From the NCBI GenBank assembly GCA_002946415.1, contig NJPS01000037.1, positions 124,001 through 188,000 of the forward strand: a stretch of DNA of 64,000 nucleotides, given 5' to 3'. The position numbers and the translations under genes were made by a program. The notes under the pieces are model-generated. The model made no database searches. It saw only the letters and a list, made by a program, of their open reading frames with translations, and was not told the DNA's origin. Positions 14,490 through 26,257 of this stretch are shown piece after piece (position 1 is the stretch's first letter; each line of letters opens with the position of its first letter). The stretch comes from Rutstroemia sp. NJR-2017a BVV2 (lineage: Eukaryota > Ascomycota > Leotiomycetes > Helotiales > Rutstroemiaceae).

Positions 14490-16843
14490 ATGGAGCCGCG
14501 TGAATGGATTCGAGGCCATAAGTGTTGGCGCTTGTTATCTTACACAATCCAGCCATTCAAGCAGAGTTTAGGTTCGCTGAGCATGCTGGGACAGAGAATT
14601 CGCTGTCAGGCGTGCCAGACTATTTATCAACATCTTCGAAAAGAAATTGACGTTATGGAAAGAAATTACAGTCCCGAAAGTGCGGTAGAGTGTAGCATTG
14701 TATATTACCTTGGGCTTGAGTGGTACTTTCACCTTGACACGGTAGTTCAAAACCATTTCACTGTTCCTAAAGAATTAGTATTGACAGCACATAGATTGGC
14801 GCCGGTCCCTCCTTGCTCGAACATACGACTCTCCACCCGATCGGCGACTTCACTCAAGGTGCTAGGCTAATTAACAACTTGTGGATCTCCAGCAATGCTG
14901 TGAAAGGCTGGATGACAGAGTGTATTAGATGTCACAATCTTTGTGGAACGCCTCTTGCATGGCCTGATAGTTCAACAAAGCTATTACTTATAGATGTGGG
15001 TGCAGAGTACTTGGTGGAACAAGAAAACCCAGCATGCTATCTTGCCCTGAGCTATGTCTGGGGGGCAAAACGAGGATCTATACTTCTAACCAGTACAAAT
15101 CTAGAAGCACTCAAGCAGCCAGGCTCACTTGGATCAACTAAATGCACTCTTTCAAAGACAATACGAGATGCTATGGGTTTCACCGTAAACATTGGATATC
15201 AGTATCTGTGGATTGACCGGTTATGCATTGTTCAAGACGATGAGGTGAATAAACAGACACATATCAATCGAATGGGATCTATCTATACACATGCCGACCT
15301 GACGATCGTCGCTGCAGATGGGGATGATCCTGAATACGGTCTGCGGGGTGTAAGAGGCTGTTCACCCCGTTCAAATGCCCCCTTTACGATTGTGGAATTA
15401 GAATCCGACCAAAAGTTTGTCATACGTCCCAATTACTACTATCTTCTTGATCCTAAAACATATTTCGGTCGGGGCTGGACTTTCCAGGAGTACAATCTCT
15501 CTTCTCGTTTGGTTGTTTTCATTAACGACACTGCAATCTGGAGATGCAAGGAACACGAACGCCATGAGCAATTACTTGCCCCACTCGGCGACTTTTTCTT
15601 TCTACCTCAGACTGTGTCAGAAGTGGTTCGTCCAGGCCCGGCTCTAGATTTCTATGCACATCTTGTTCAAGAGTACAGCACGAGGAAACTAACCAATGAT
15701 GAAGACGGCTTATCAGCATTCTCCGGCATTGTTGAAGTGGTAAGCTTGCAGTTTCCCGGAGATTTTACTCAGGGTCTCCCTGAGTTTCAATTTGATACAG
15801 CCTTGCTATGGCAGCCTAATAATCCAATGAAACGACGAAAGACGCAATGGAACAACCAGCGTTACTTGCCAAGCTGGTCATGGGTTGGATGGGAAGGAGA
15901 CTTGGATCTAGATCTCTGGGAACGGGGAATCATCCACCCGATGATGGAAATGCAGGAAAGGTCACTTAAGAGCTTGGATATTCGGCCCATAACGAAATGG
16001 TACAAGAAGAAAGTCGACACAACGGATACACAGCCCATTAATAATATCTGCCATCAGTGGTACAAATTCTGTCCGTGGAGTTCTACTCGTAGACCTTTGC
16101 ACACGCCGTGGATAATATCATCCGCAATATTCAACATTGATCGGCAGCCTTATCCTCCAGAGGCCCAGTTTCCTCACTTAGATCTAGCAGGTTGGGTACG
16201 TTCTTCATTTCATTTCTTGAATGAGAAAGTGGCACCTGCGCGCCAAAGAGACGAAAGGCTACCATGCTACCGTCACATGTCAAATATGTCTCAAGCCTAT
16301 GCGTATCCTTTCCCAATCCCATCGTACAACGGAACGCGATCTTTCGAACATTTCTCGCTCCTTCAATTCAGAACAGCTCGAGCGTTTCTCTCCATAGGCT
16401 CAGCACTCATTAGGGAAGAGTCGAACAGGCCGCTGGATTGTATGTCAGTCCAGATTCTGGATAGGTCAGGAAAAATAGTTGGAGCAATGCGATTGAATTC
16501 AGTAGAGATGTCAAGTAATATTGGACAAGCCTGTGAGGTGATTGCTATATCTATGGGAAATGTTGATTTAAGAGATAGTTATGCAGAATGTTGGTTAGAG
16601 GAAATTAGCAATCGGGACGCTTTGCTCCAGATTGCGAATACTCAATGTCGCGCATCGGGAGACAGGCAGCTGGATCGTTTGACTGCAAGTGAGTTAAGGG
16701 AGTATATCGGAGTTTACGAATTTTACAATGTTTTATGGATTGAACGGGAGAAGGAAATATCATTCAGAAAGGCTCTTGGAAGGGTTTTCAAAGAGGCATG
16801 GGAATCTCACACACTCTCTGAGATTGATGTGGTATTAGGGTAA
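14490..16843 (+). CDS. HET-domain heterokaryon incompatibility protein 1
   Basis: Two exons, 14490-14741 and 14795-16843, give 766 residues. The 53-nt intron (ACG/GTAGTT ... ACATAG) brings the N-terminal cysteine-bearing segment (RCQACQTIYQHL) in frame with the HET domain. HET hallmarks in order: LALSYVWG near residue 169, a SKTIRDAM helix, YLWIDRLCIVQDD near residue 221, the IYTHADLTIVAADG strand, and RGWTFQEYNL near residue 309. HET proteins trigger cell death when genetically different hyphae fuse, and many act as NLR-like non-self sensors. The 400-residue C-terminal region has no domain I recognise. No stops interrupt it, unlike the third HET locus at 33691. The GATTAATCTCC repeat sits 110 bp upstream of the start. 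Confidence 0.88.
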
Positions 16844-17366
16844 CGTGTAATATTTATAATAGAAATTACAATGGGATTCGAAATCGGCGTCACACCTACA
16901 GTATCACTCGAAGACCTTGGAATGTAATGGTGCATAGTAATATAGTTGCCTCAGTGTACGGCTATGGTTCGGCTCCCGGGTGGGTTATTTTCTTGTGCAG
17001 TCATGATTAGCGTAGGCATCTCGACACAAAAGATAGACAAACCACACTGCATCAGTATGCTTTGACGCTGCGACTATTAACAACGGCACTAAATTACAAC
17101 GTAGTCGATCTCCTAATTTACTGTAACAAGTGGCATGTCTGCACTCATGAACGGGTGGTATAATTGAAGGAGGTAGAGGTGCCTTTGAAAGCCAATATTG
17201 ATGACCATCCTAGAGACGTCGAATCAAGCTAACTTGACGGCTTCACAAAAGTGGATATATATAGGGAAATACAAACTTGGTGTCAGACAGATCGAAGAAT
17301 CAGCACGGTCATAGTGGGTAGACCCGTTTTGACCATAAAATGCTTGATTATAGTCATGGTATGGAG
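16844..17366. other. Intergenic, nothing recognised
   Basis: The 3' flank of the HET gene, up to the LTR-like repeat. No features seen. Confidence 0.4.
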
Positions 17367-17700
17367 TGTTATGACCTATACAGAACATATGACTACAGGG
17401 ACCTTAGGCTTAGAGATTGGAAGGCCAATCAAATTAGAACCCTAGTAGGAGTTATATGATCTAGCTCGTTCGCTCGAAGACTCGACAGCTTGGCCAGCGA
17501 GATAGCGAGATAGCGAGGTCTATATAGCTAGATAGTTTTCCTTAGTATATAGAGCTTCGTGCTCAACGCCAATTACTACTTATTTACCTACTTTTAGTTT
17601 TATCGATTCCCTATATGACTGTTTTCAATAATAAACCTACGATAATACTATCGATCCCGCCGACCGTTAGTATTCGAGATCTTGACCACTTCCACGTGAC
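17367..17700 (+). mobile_element. Solo-LTR-like repeat, copy A
   Basis: Begins TGTTATGACC and includes ccttagtatatagagcttcgtgctcaac at 17540-17567. It ends near gaccacttccacgtgac at about 17683-17700. Segments in the same order recur in copy B (21010-23516, minus strand, split by a transposon) and more loosely in copy C (26258-26500). The TG start, the length of about 330 bp and the absence of any coding sequence fit a solo LTR of a Copia/Gypsy element. No target duplication was found, so the ends are approximate. Confidence 0.55.
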
Positions 17701-18375
17701 TCAGAAGACAAGCATTCGTAACACACTCTCGGAACGCTAATTTTCTCAATAGCAAGCTATGGGAAGAGCTTGAGCTGACCTCTCAATAAACGCCACCGAC
17801 TGCACAGCCCCAAACGCCTATCGCGCACCACCACTCGTTGCGATCCATGCGTGATATGTCATATATAGAAAACATAAACAAATCAAGTGATTTCTATCAC
17901 CGCACTGGGCGACGCGAGTTGCCTTACACATCTTCGAGGACCTCCAAGGACTTATGTCTGTACTTAAGGACGACTCAATTCCGAAAATTCAAGTACTCGC
18001 TGTTGTGGTGGCTTTTCGTCTTAATGCAGTCTCAACGTCCTACATGTCTTACCTACCTCCGCCAATATCGAACGGCTTGACTTAGGCACCCTCTGGGTTT
18101 AGCGGGTTCCCCGCCTACCTAGGTTGCCTATTCCAAAAACTTCAGCTGATCACGTATTATGCTTCATGTCGTATTCCCCTGTAGCTTAGACTAAGCCCAC
18201 CTGTAACGCGTTCAGCCGCTCCTTTTTGCACTTTATGAAGGCAATCCATATACCTTCCTTCCTCGCTTCTCAAGCCTCGAATTACATCCCTCAAACCATC
18301 TCCTACGCATCTTATATATTCTAGTCTTGCTCTGTTATCAGCGATCAGAAGCCTATCCAGCACACCGAAGAGAAG
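17701..18375. other. Intergenic, promoter of HET gene 2
   Basis: No coding sequence supported. Ends in a pyrimidine-rich leader before the ATG at 18376. Confidence 0.4.
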
Positions 18376-20833
18376 ATGGCAAACCCGTTACCGCCAGATC
18401 GACGAGGCTATGGCTCACTTTTTCGAACATCCCAGGTGATGAAAGTTCCTGCCCGGTTCTTGATCCCATACCCGTCAAGCTTTCCAAATACACACGATGA
18501 CCTTCTACAGGACACATTGTGCAACATCTGTGAAACGCGTGGTAATGTGAAGAATTTTGATCCGCTTGCGATGGGTGATGGAGCACTAGAGGATGCACCT
18601 GAGACAGGTCGAACATATTTGTGGTCAATTCCAATGCTCGAAAGAAACCACAGATGCTCCCTGTGTAGACTGGTATGGAGGACCATGCAAACTTATTTCC
18701 GAGAATTATTGAATGATAGTCCGCCAAACGCGGTAATGGGGCTGAATATGAGTGTTGAGCCTGGTTGCACTAGATGGATTGAATTGATTGCGATGGTTTT
18801 CAAGAATACCTTAGACAATAAAGATCAGCATGGTAGTGGACAAGTCGTAAGTATAATACAGATTGAGGCCTCATGGCAACGACTGATAGTCAAAGTTCAT
18901 ATACGAAGACGAGCGTGTCCCACATTTCATTGTTACACAACGGGCGATGAGCGATTATTCCATTGCGGGAAAAGCGACTTTACAAGAGTGGCGCCAGAGC
19001 AAGATACTCCGGAACGATGAAATTGACTTTGGTCTGGTGAAGAGATGGATAAACCTATGCAAGCACGAACATGGCGCAGTGTGTAACAGGTCGGAAACGA
19101 GGAAGTCACCTGCTAAGAGACTTATTGATGTGGAGAAGAATTGCATTGTTGATGGTTCAAATGTCGACGAGTACTTCACATTGAGTTATGTCTGGGGTAT
19201 GGCTGCGCAGTTCATGCTTACCAAAGACGTAGTCAATGACTCAAAAACCGAAGGGTTCTTCAGCTCCATTAGTACTAAGATTCCTCAAAGCATAAGAGAT
19301 GCAATGCAAGTCTGCCGGAATATAGGAGTGCGCTACCTCTGGGTTGATGCACTTTGTATTGTCCAGAATGACGAGCAAGACAAAAACGACCAAATCGGAT
19401 TGATGGACGAAATATACGGGCAGGCCTTAGCAGTCCTAATTGTCGCTGCTGGAGACGGCGCCGAGCACGGAATACCTGGGATGGGCCAGCGAACGAGAGC
19501 ATTAATCAACTGTGAAGAGGCGGTGAATGGTAAAATACTAATGACCTCTTTAGCCTCAACGACAAACTCAGCCAAACAATCGCATTGGAACACTCGAGCT
19601 TGGACATATCAAGAGTATATCCTCGGTAACAGGCTTCTTGTCTTCACTGAGACATATGTCTTTTTCAGATGCGCAAAAACCATATTCAGAGATGGGGAAG
19701 TGCTTTCTGCCACGGAGGAGCCAACACCGGTGCCAGCTCAGTCAAGTGATGACTGGATCTCGGTGACCGCGAATGACATACCAGAAGATATGGATCCAAA
19801 GGAGGTTTGGAAGCAATACTATGATGGCTTATTGACCTTCTATCTCCGCCGTAACATGAAGTTCGACACAGACTCTCTTGCCGCCTTTTCCGGTGTTCTC
19901 AAGGTGCTTTCGAAGAGACTTGGTCCGTTCCACCATGGCCTCCCAAAGAAATATTTCGGTCGCTCATTGCTATGGAATGATGCTCACCATGGAATTTTCG
20001 AGAAACGGAAGTGCTTCCCAAGCTGGTCATGGGCCGGATGGAAGTGGAATTTCGATTTTTTCGACTCAGAGAAAGGTACAGTTGGGGCATATGGGTACGA
20101 AATGCCTAAGGAATCAGTGCCGATGAAGTTTTTCATTTTTGACAATGAAGGAAAGCTCCAGCTCTTCTTCCATGAAGGACCAGAAGTGACAGAGGAGGTT
20201 CCCAAGACTAGGCAGCAGACAAACGAGCTCATGGATTGGTTCATGATGGCCAATCAACAGGTGCAGGCATATCCTGATCTGCCCCCCGAGGAGCTCACTA
20301 TGAAACTTTTGGGCAACATGATGAGGAAACAGGCACTTGGGCAGACACAACCAACTAAAGAGAGCGATGAGCAAGAGAAGGAATGTATAGCCAGGCTGAT
20401 GGCTCAACTGGAAGCACCAGAAGATTACCAAGAGGTCAACTGCAAAAGTCAGTTAAGGCAACACACGTGTCCAGGTCATCTCGTAGCCTTTTACACAAGC
20501 GTTGCCTCGTTGAAGGTACCACTTTTAGCCAGCCAAAAGGCCGAGCAGGGGTCAACACTTGACTACGATGTGCATGGTCGTGATGGACAGCGACTTTTTA
20601 GCTGCTTCATTGACCCTGCTTGGCGGTCGAATCAACCTGAGCATCTGGAGTTTGTTGTAATTGGGGTAAAGGAAGGGGGTAAGGGAGTGGCATTGCTGCT
20701 CCTTGAAGAGATTGATGGGATTCACTATCGAGTGAATTGGAATTGGAAATTGTCGCAACACCTGGAGATCAAGGACTGGATGGCGCAGGGTCCTGTTCAG
20801 AAGCTGATCATTTGGGTTGATCATGTCGACTGA
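18376..20833 (+). CDS. HET-domain heterokaryon incompatibility protein 2
   Basis: Two exons, 18376-18846 and 18890-20833, give 804 residues. The 43-nt intron begins GTAAGT and ends CTGATAG. The N-terminal part carries paired cysteines (LCNICETRG and HRCSLCRLVW), a common zinc-like preamble of HET proteins. The HET domain follows: YFTLSYVWG near residue 253, YLWVDALCIVQNDEQ at 306, and TRAWTYQEYILG near 392. The remaining 350 residues include a charged helical stretch at about 560-640 of unknown role. It lies in the same orientation as the HET gene at 14490 but differs clearly in sequence outside the motifs, so it is not a recent duplicate. Expected role: non-self recognition and fusion-triggered cell death. 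Intact. Confidence 0.88.
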
Positions 20834-21130
20834 TGCTATAAAGCCATACTCAGCAAATTACAGATCAGTGGCTGTTGCAAGTCGGAAGGCTCGCAATAGG
20901 AAGGATTCGTTTTGTTTCATTCTGTTTGGAAATACCCGCTCTGTATTCGCAGCTTTGACTCGGATGATAGCCTGAGGCAGGAAATTATTGTTACGTCATG
21001 CCTCCAGGAATCACGTGGAAGTGGTCTGGACGTGGGTTTGTATTGATAAACAACAGGTAGGCAATTGAAATCGGACTGGCAGTAGTAACTAAGTAATGGA
21101 ATTACTAATTGAGTTGAGCACGAAGCTCTA

Positions 21131-23310
21131 AACTATATCCCGGCTCAGAGCACGCCCCACCTTAAAGCACACCTCCAAAAATCATATTTTTTACTACAAC
21201 TACAACCTTCAACCATAGATAGAATCAGCTACGAAGCCTGTATGTAGTCAGCGCTTGCTGATTTGGATAAACAAGACCCTCCGAATTATAGTAAAGCTGC
21301 TAGAGACTATGGATTATCCTACAGTGCTGTCTCTCGTCGATACAGAGGCTTGACTGCCTCGAGAAAGGAAGCCACCTCTATATACTGTTAACGACTAACT
21401 CTAGAGTAGGAACAGGCTCTAATCTCTCAGATTAACAAGCTTTCAGCCTGCTCTATAACTCCTATAAGTTGTATCGTCAGAAACCTTGCAGAAGAGATTA
21501 TAAACGGTATTATAGGCAAGAACTGGATAGCCGATTTCGTGAAGTATTATAAAGATATCCTTCAAAGTCGGTATCTTCGCAATATCGATAATCTATGTAT
21601 TAAAGCTGATTCTATTTAATACTTCCAATATTTTTATAATCTGGTTCAAGCTATTTCGTATTGTTGTTGTCTTTTAAATAATTATTGATTACTTTGGCTA
21701 ATTCCTCCTTTTCTACTTAGCTTGCCGCTGCTGTTGAAAAATATGATATAAAGCCCCGGAATATATACAATTGGGACGAGAAAGGCTTCTTGATTGGGAT
21801 TGGAAGATCGATGAAGAGGATTATGATATGTAGTTCTTATGATCAAGGAAAAGCTACCAAAGCACTATAGGATAGATCCAGAGAATTTATAAGTTTATTA
21901 GCCAGTATCTATATAGATAGAACTGTATTACCTCCTATACTGATTTATCAAGGTGCTTCTGGAGATCTGCAAGATTCCTGGGTAAAAGATATCGAAATGG
22001 ACTTTATATACTACTTCGGAGCTTCAGCAAATAGGTGGTCAAACAATAATTTCGGCTTAATCTGGTTAATAAACGTCTTCGATCGATATTCTCGATCTAA
22101 AGCGAAAGGATTAAGATATCTTTTTATTGTTGATGGCTATTCCAGTTATATTAATATGGAGTTTATCAATAAATACGATATTCTTAAGATTATCCTTCTG
22201 ATTCTCTTACCTTATTCAACCTATCGATTACAACCTCTCGATGTAGGCTGCTTTTTGTCTCTTTCTACTCGATATAGTGTCTATCTCAATAATATAATCT
22301 CAGTAGGCGATGGGCATATTAGTATAACGAAGGGTATGTTTTATAGGGTCTTTAAGTATATATTCCAAGATGCCTTCAATAAGAAGAATATTCTTTCTGT
22401 ATTCGAAAAAACTAGTATATATCCTCAGAATTCAGCTAAAACTATCCTATAAATCGTTCCCTTATATTCTACTTCACCTCCGCTATTAGGTTCTTCGCTT
22501 TTAAAGACTCTATATTCAGCGAAAGTACTACATCGGCTCAAAAAAGAGATTTATTGTTATCCAAAAGAGACCCTTCTCGAGAAGCTCTTCAAAGCTAATT
22601 TAACTCTTGCTGTCTATCGTTCGATTTCTGATTACCGAGCTAGAGGCTTAGAAGAAGTATTAAAGCTAGAAAAGAAGAAGAGAAGCTGTGGAAAGTGATT
22701 GAACCTTGTAGGCGAATCAGATGGTAGTGCTTAGTTGTTCTCCCCCTCCCGAATTATATATGTAAGAGACTTCCAATAGCAGAAGCTGGCTTCAATTGAA
22801 GCTGAGAAGCAGGCCAAAGCTATAGAGAAGGCTAGGAAACAAGAAGAGAAGGAAAGAAAGAAGCTAGAGGCTATAGTAAAGACTATACAGAAGGAGATGG
22901 ATCGATAAATTACGAAGGAGATTAAAAGCATTCAAAAGAGAGCTCCTAAGGCTAAGAAAGCTTTAATTAAACCAGCTCAAAAGGCCACTATAGGAGCTAG
23001 AAAACCTAATATATAATCTAAAGCAGTCCCTAAGGTTTCTACGGGCTCAAAGGAGGTTATAATCGAAAAAGGAGGGGAGGGTAGTATAATACGATCAACT
23101 CGGGGCCGTAAGATTACTCTTCCATCCCGCTTCAAGCAATAGGAGTTCTGGGTATATAAATCTTTTACTCTATTCTATCTCTACATAAATCTTCAATTTT
23201 TATCGTGATATCTTATAAATTTGATTTTTAATTAATATTGAAGCAAAAGTAAGAAATGTCTAATGGGGGTGTGCTTTGAGGTGGGCTGTGCTTTGAGCCG
23301 GGATATAGTT
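21131..23310 (+). mobile_element. Pogo/Fot1-family DNA transposon, RIP-inactivated
   Basis: A 2180-bp element flanked by TA on both sides (21129-21130 and 23311-23312). Terminal inverted repeats of about 46 bp start AACTATATCCCGGCTCA at both ends and differ at about five positions, mostly C/T or G/A. Inside is a decayed transposase. There is an N-terminal Psq-like helix-turn-helix near 21243-21400 (ARDYGLSYSAVSRRY). DDE_1 domain pieces follow: YNWDEKGFLIG near 21765, LFIVDGYSSYIN near 22120 and STYRLQPLDVGCF near 22210. The tail has a coiled coil and the RGRKITLPSRF motif near 23100. Almost every in-frame stop is TAG or TAA where the family has Gln, which points to CAG/CAA mutation by RIP. 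Length and layout match full-length Fot1-like elements, so this is a whole but dead copy. Confidence 0.88.
21243..23150 (+). pseudogene. Dead pogo/Fot1 transposase
   Basis: The transposase reading frame of the element above is broken by many TAG/TAA stops and small frame losses. The longest open piece (21997-22452) carries the second catalytic Asp (FIVDG) and the QPLDVG block. An intact enzyme would bind the inverted repeats and cut and paste into TA sites; this copy cannot. Confidence 0.85.
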
Positions 23311-23697
23311 TATATACTAAGGAAATCCATCTGTTTATATAGACCTTCGTTTTCCGTTGTCCTATCGCTCCTACTATGTCCTACTGCCCAAATCCCAGGT
23401 GGGACCGATGGGACTCAGTGGGACAGTCAGATTATATGATGCCTTCCCAGAGTTCTACTATGGTCGACCAACCATTGCGCCTAAGATCCCCGAGTCACAT
23501 GTTGACTGTCGTAACATAGAAGGGGGTTTTGATAAGGGGTAGTATTGCAACTTGAGAGAGACTTAGAGGGAATGTTGTATCTAGGTCGCTTAACTGTCCC
23601 CTATAGCTAAGTGGCCCCGCGTGCCCTGGACCCCGCGCCTAACTAGCCTTTCGCTCGCTGGACATCACTTCGTTCACGAAATCAGTCCCTAAACCAC

Positions 23698-23741
23698 GGT
23701 GCGAGCAGAGCTCGCACCGCCCCAACCCTACCGGGTTGGGG
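23698..23741. repeat. Two adjacent perfect hairpins
   Basis: The first is ggtgcgagc-aga-gctcgcacc (9-bp stem, 3-nt loop, 23698-23718). One base later comes ccccaaccc-tacc-gggttgggg (9-bp stem, 4-nt loop, 23720-23741). Both are perfect and GC-rich within AT-rich repeat DNA. They lie in the stretch 23517-24047, which otherwise has no gene. Confidence 0.8.
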
Positions 23742-24047
23742 AATCTATAGATACCTATTGGCCGTGCCACCCCTACTTGGGTTGTTGGGTGGGTTCTTGG
23801 TGGATCGAAGGTGATCAATGGATACCTAATTCGCATCCTATATGTTGTACGTCTCTATAGAATATAAGTGGGAAATGTATACTGTATAACATGGAGAAGA
23901 TGGGGCGGATCACAGAGAATTAGGGTCTACCGCAAAATATCACCAAATGTACTTATGTACCTTCACGACGAGCTTGTTCACAGATATCGAGATTGAACCG
24001 CTGTATAAGCCTAGAAATTGCTTCCTTGTTTGGTGCGCGACACCAAA

Positions 24048-24395
24048 CTACCCCCAGTACCAGCAGCGAAAAGAATTGAACCTTTGAGAGTTCTTCGCGC
24101 AGTTCTGACCGTCTTGATTCCACCTCGCCATAACATACGTTCCAGAGCAATCGCTCGCTTGATGGAATTGACACCAACAGTCTTTGTTGTTCCGACAGGA
24201 TGCGACGTTGACCGAGTTACCGTATCTGTACTTGTAGCAGTTGAACCCGTTGTTACTTGGGATCCAGTCGACGTCGACCTGTGCAAGGTAATTGGTACAT
24301 GATTGGTCGTTATAATAGTTGACTTGGACCTGCTTCGTTGCACTGACTCCTGAGAGGAAAAGGACGAGGCCACCGAAGAGCGTGGATGGGTGCAT
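24048..24395 (-). CDS. Small secreted cysteine-rich protein (effector candidate)
   Basis: A 115-residue single-exon protein starting at the ATG at 24395. An 18-20 residue signal peptide (MHPSTLFGGLVLFLSGVSA) is followed by a mature domain of about 96 residues with eight cysteines, enough for four disulphides. The spacing includes CRNNKDCWC and ends FRCWYW. The mature part is rich in Asn, Tyr and Trp and has no catalytic motif. Size, secretion signal and cysteine content fit fungal apoplastic effectors or small antimicrobial proteins. It sits about 740 bp from the pogo element and 530 bp from the inverted-repeat element, a repeat-rich neighbourhood typical for such genes. Family unknown. Confidence 0.72.
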   Translation of the reverse strand: MHPSTLFGGLVLFLSGVSATKQVQVNYYNDQSCTNYLAQVDVDWIPSNNGFNCYKYRYGNSVNVASCRNNKDCWCQFHQASDCSGTYVMARWNQDGQNCAKNSQRFNSFRCWYWG

Positions 24396-24922
24396 TTTTG
24401 ATTATAGTTGGTTTGAGGGGGTGTGTTCAAGTAAATCTATTTGTCGATTAGTTTTGGAGATGAACTTGAATCTCGAAGAAACGTGAGATAACTTACTGCG
24501 GGTATTGATCAGGAGCTTTTCACACTATGTGAGATTTGATTTTGTTGTAATGTAGTAAACTTCCACGAGGGAAATTATCCTATATAAGTAGTCAAATGGT
24601 ATCTGATATCCATAATAACTCGTGCTTTGGTAATACTCCAACTTCAGGCTCACTTGATAATTACACCGCTTGAGCTTAAGATACATATGTAACCGACATC
24701 CTAGAAGAACCAACCACCGAGGTGTATAGAAAAAGCAGAAGGGATTGATGAGACAGTTCCACTCAAATTGGGAGTTTTTTACTTCACGTGAATTATTACA
24801 GTTTGATGCAGTGGGGCTGTATAGTCTGTGCTGAATGCGGGATGAACTTACTGATCGTATTGCCAAGATGCCATGCCTCGAATACGATAGTTAACATTAA
24901 CTGACAAGGACCAGTACAGTTG
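24396..24922. other. Intergenic, effector promoter side
   Basis: No supported gene. Short minus-strand frames at 24525-24999 lack protein-like composition. Confidence 0.4.
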
Positions 24923-25352
24923 CAATAGTGGGTGTCAGAATTCCGTGCGCAGCTTATCAAAAATCCCAAATTTACTACGATTTCAATAATTAATAACAAA
25001 TTGAAGTTATAAGATATTTCTATAAATATAGGTTTATTATTTATTTAGAGCCTGATTCTTTAGTTTTATAAGTTCGATTTTAATTTTATAAATTACTTAG
25101 CTATAAATGTTTATCTTTAAAAGTTATAACTTTTAATATATAATTACTAGTTAAACTATTCATATTATTGAAATACCACCGGTTAGAAAGTTATAGTTCT
25201 TAATCTTAGCTTTAAAATGATATCTTTATCAAAGATTTATATTAAAAATTGAATTAGTTATTAATTATTGAAAATATCACAAATAGTGATTTTTGTTAGG
25301 GGATATTTGTCGCTTATAGCTCGTGCGCACGGAATTCTGACATCCACTATTG
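24923..25352. mobile_element. 430-bp inverted-repeat element (MITE-like)
   Basis: The left end CAATAGTGGGTGTCAGAATT continues to 24951. The right end, read on the minus strand from 25352, gives the same 29 bases with one mismatch (G to A). GTTG flanks both ends and may be a 4-bp target duplication. The interior is about 370 bp of very AT-rich, non-coding DNA. Short length, inverted ends and no transposase make it a MITE or a deletion derivative of a larger DNA transposon; the superfamily is not recognised. Confidence 0.75.
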
Positions 25353-25616
25353 GTTGATGATTATCTGATTATTCACAGATTCTCAATGACTCCACTATGG
25401 AGTTCTTGTACTCTATGAAGATAATAAAGAAAAAGGGCGGCAAATAACACACATAGGAGCAGGCAATATTACAGATATAAAGGCCTTCGCCCATCCTTCT
25501 TTGGAAAAATTATCGACAATCAACCAGCTCCTCAAACTTACCAAGAGCACCAAACTCATTATCTTCTACTATCCTGTAAATCTCATTTCCAATCTCAACA
25601 ACAGAGCCTCTTGACA

Positions 25617-26117
25617 ATGCATCTTCCTACGATCTTGATTGCCTTTACTGGCATTCTAGGCGGAGTCCACGCTGCTGCCCTTCCACTCGAAGTTGAAACC
25701 AATTTAGTCGACACCCGCGACGCTTCAGCGAATAGCTCTATGCTAGAGGCACGAGCTACCACACTTTTCACTATTGGGTATGCTCTGTGTGGCTCTGGAA
25801 AGACAAACAGCGAGTCAATATTTCCTTGGCCTGGACAGATTGATGTCGGATGCTCGGAGTTCAACTCCGCGCAGCAGTTCTTCAGCAGTGGGCAAGAAAG
25901 CGCATTCAGCATGACTGTCTGCGGTGTCAAGACCAACTTCTACCGCAATAATGGGAATTATGATTTCTATAAAGACAATGGCGATGGGACAATCAGGGGC
26001 ACGTGTTATCCACGCTCAGCTGCGCACAAATCCTGTCTTGTGCCGCTCGGCTCTTGTGGTCTCTCTTCCCTATACCGCTGTGAGTATGTTGGGAAAGGAC
26101 TGAAAATTTGCAAATGA
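25617..26117 (+). CDS. Secreted cysteine-rich protein with propeptide-like N-terminus
   Basis: A 166-residue single-exon protein. The true start is the ATG at 25617 (the frame is open six bases further without ATG). The signal peptide MHLPTILIAFTGILGGVHA is followed by an acidic segment ending LEAR at about residue 46, a possible processing site. The mature domain then has eight cysteines (CGSG, GCSEF, VCGVK, GTCYP, KSCLV, GSCGL, RCEY, KICK). No enzyme motif is seen. A pyrimidine/A-rich leader lies just upstream. Candidate effector or cell-surface protein; it faces away from the other small secreted gene, with the 430-bp element between them. Confidence 0.72.
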   Translation: MHLPTILIAFTGILGGVHAAALPLEVETNLVDTRDASANSSMLEARATTLFTIGYALCGSGKTNSESIFPWPGQIDVGCSEFNSAQQFFSSGQESAFSMTVCGVKTNFYRNNGNYDFYKDNGDGTIRGTCYPRSAAHKSCLVPLGSCGLSSLYRCEYVGKGLKICK

Positions 26118-26257
26118 ACAAAGGGTGCCTTTGCTCTCTATGGAGGTGGGCGGGGATAAGGAGATTGTAGGATGAGATTGTGATGGTTTGATGGAGATGA
26201 AAGAAAAGGAGGGTGTAATAATCGTGCAGACGCTATGATCATGAGTTTCAAGCCTCA

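Larger units (their letters stand above)
21010..23516 (-). mobile_element. LTR-like repeat copy B, interrupted by a pogo element
   Basis: On the minus strand the repeat starts TGTTACGAC at 23516 and runs to 23311. It resumes at 21130 after the inserted transposon and ends near gaccacttccacgtgat at about 21010. If the transposon and one TA are removed, the joined flanks read through ccttagtatata/gagcttcgtgctcaac, exactly the order seen in copy A at 17540-17567. This shows that the pogo element jumped into an existing repeat copy. Confidence 0.65.
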
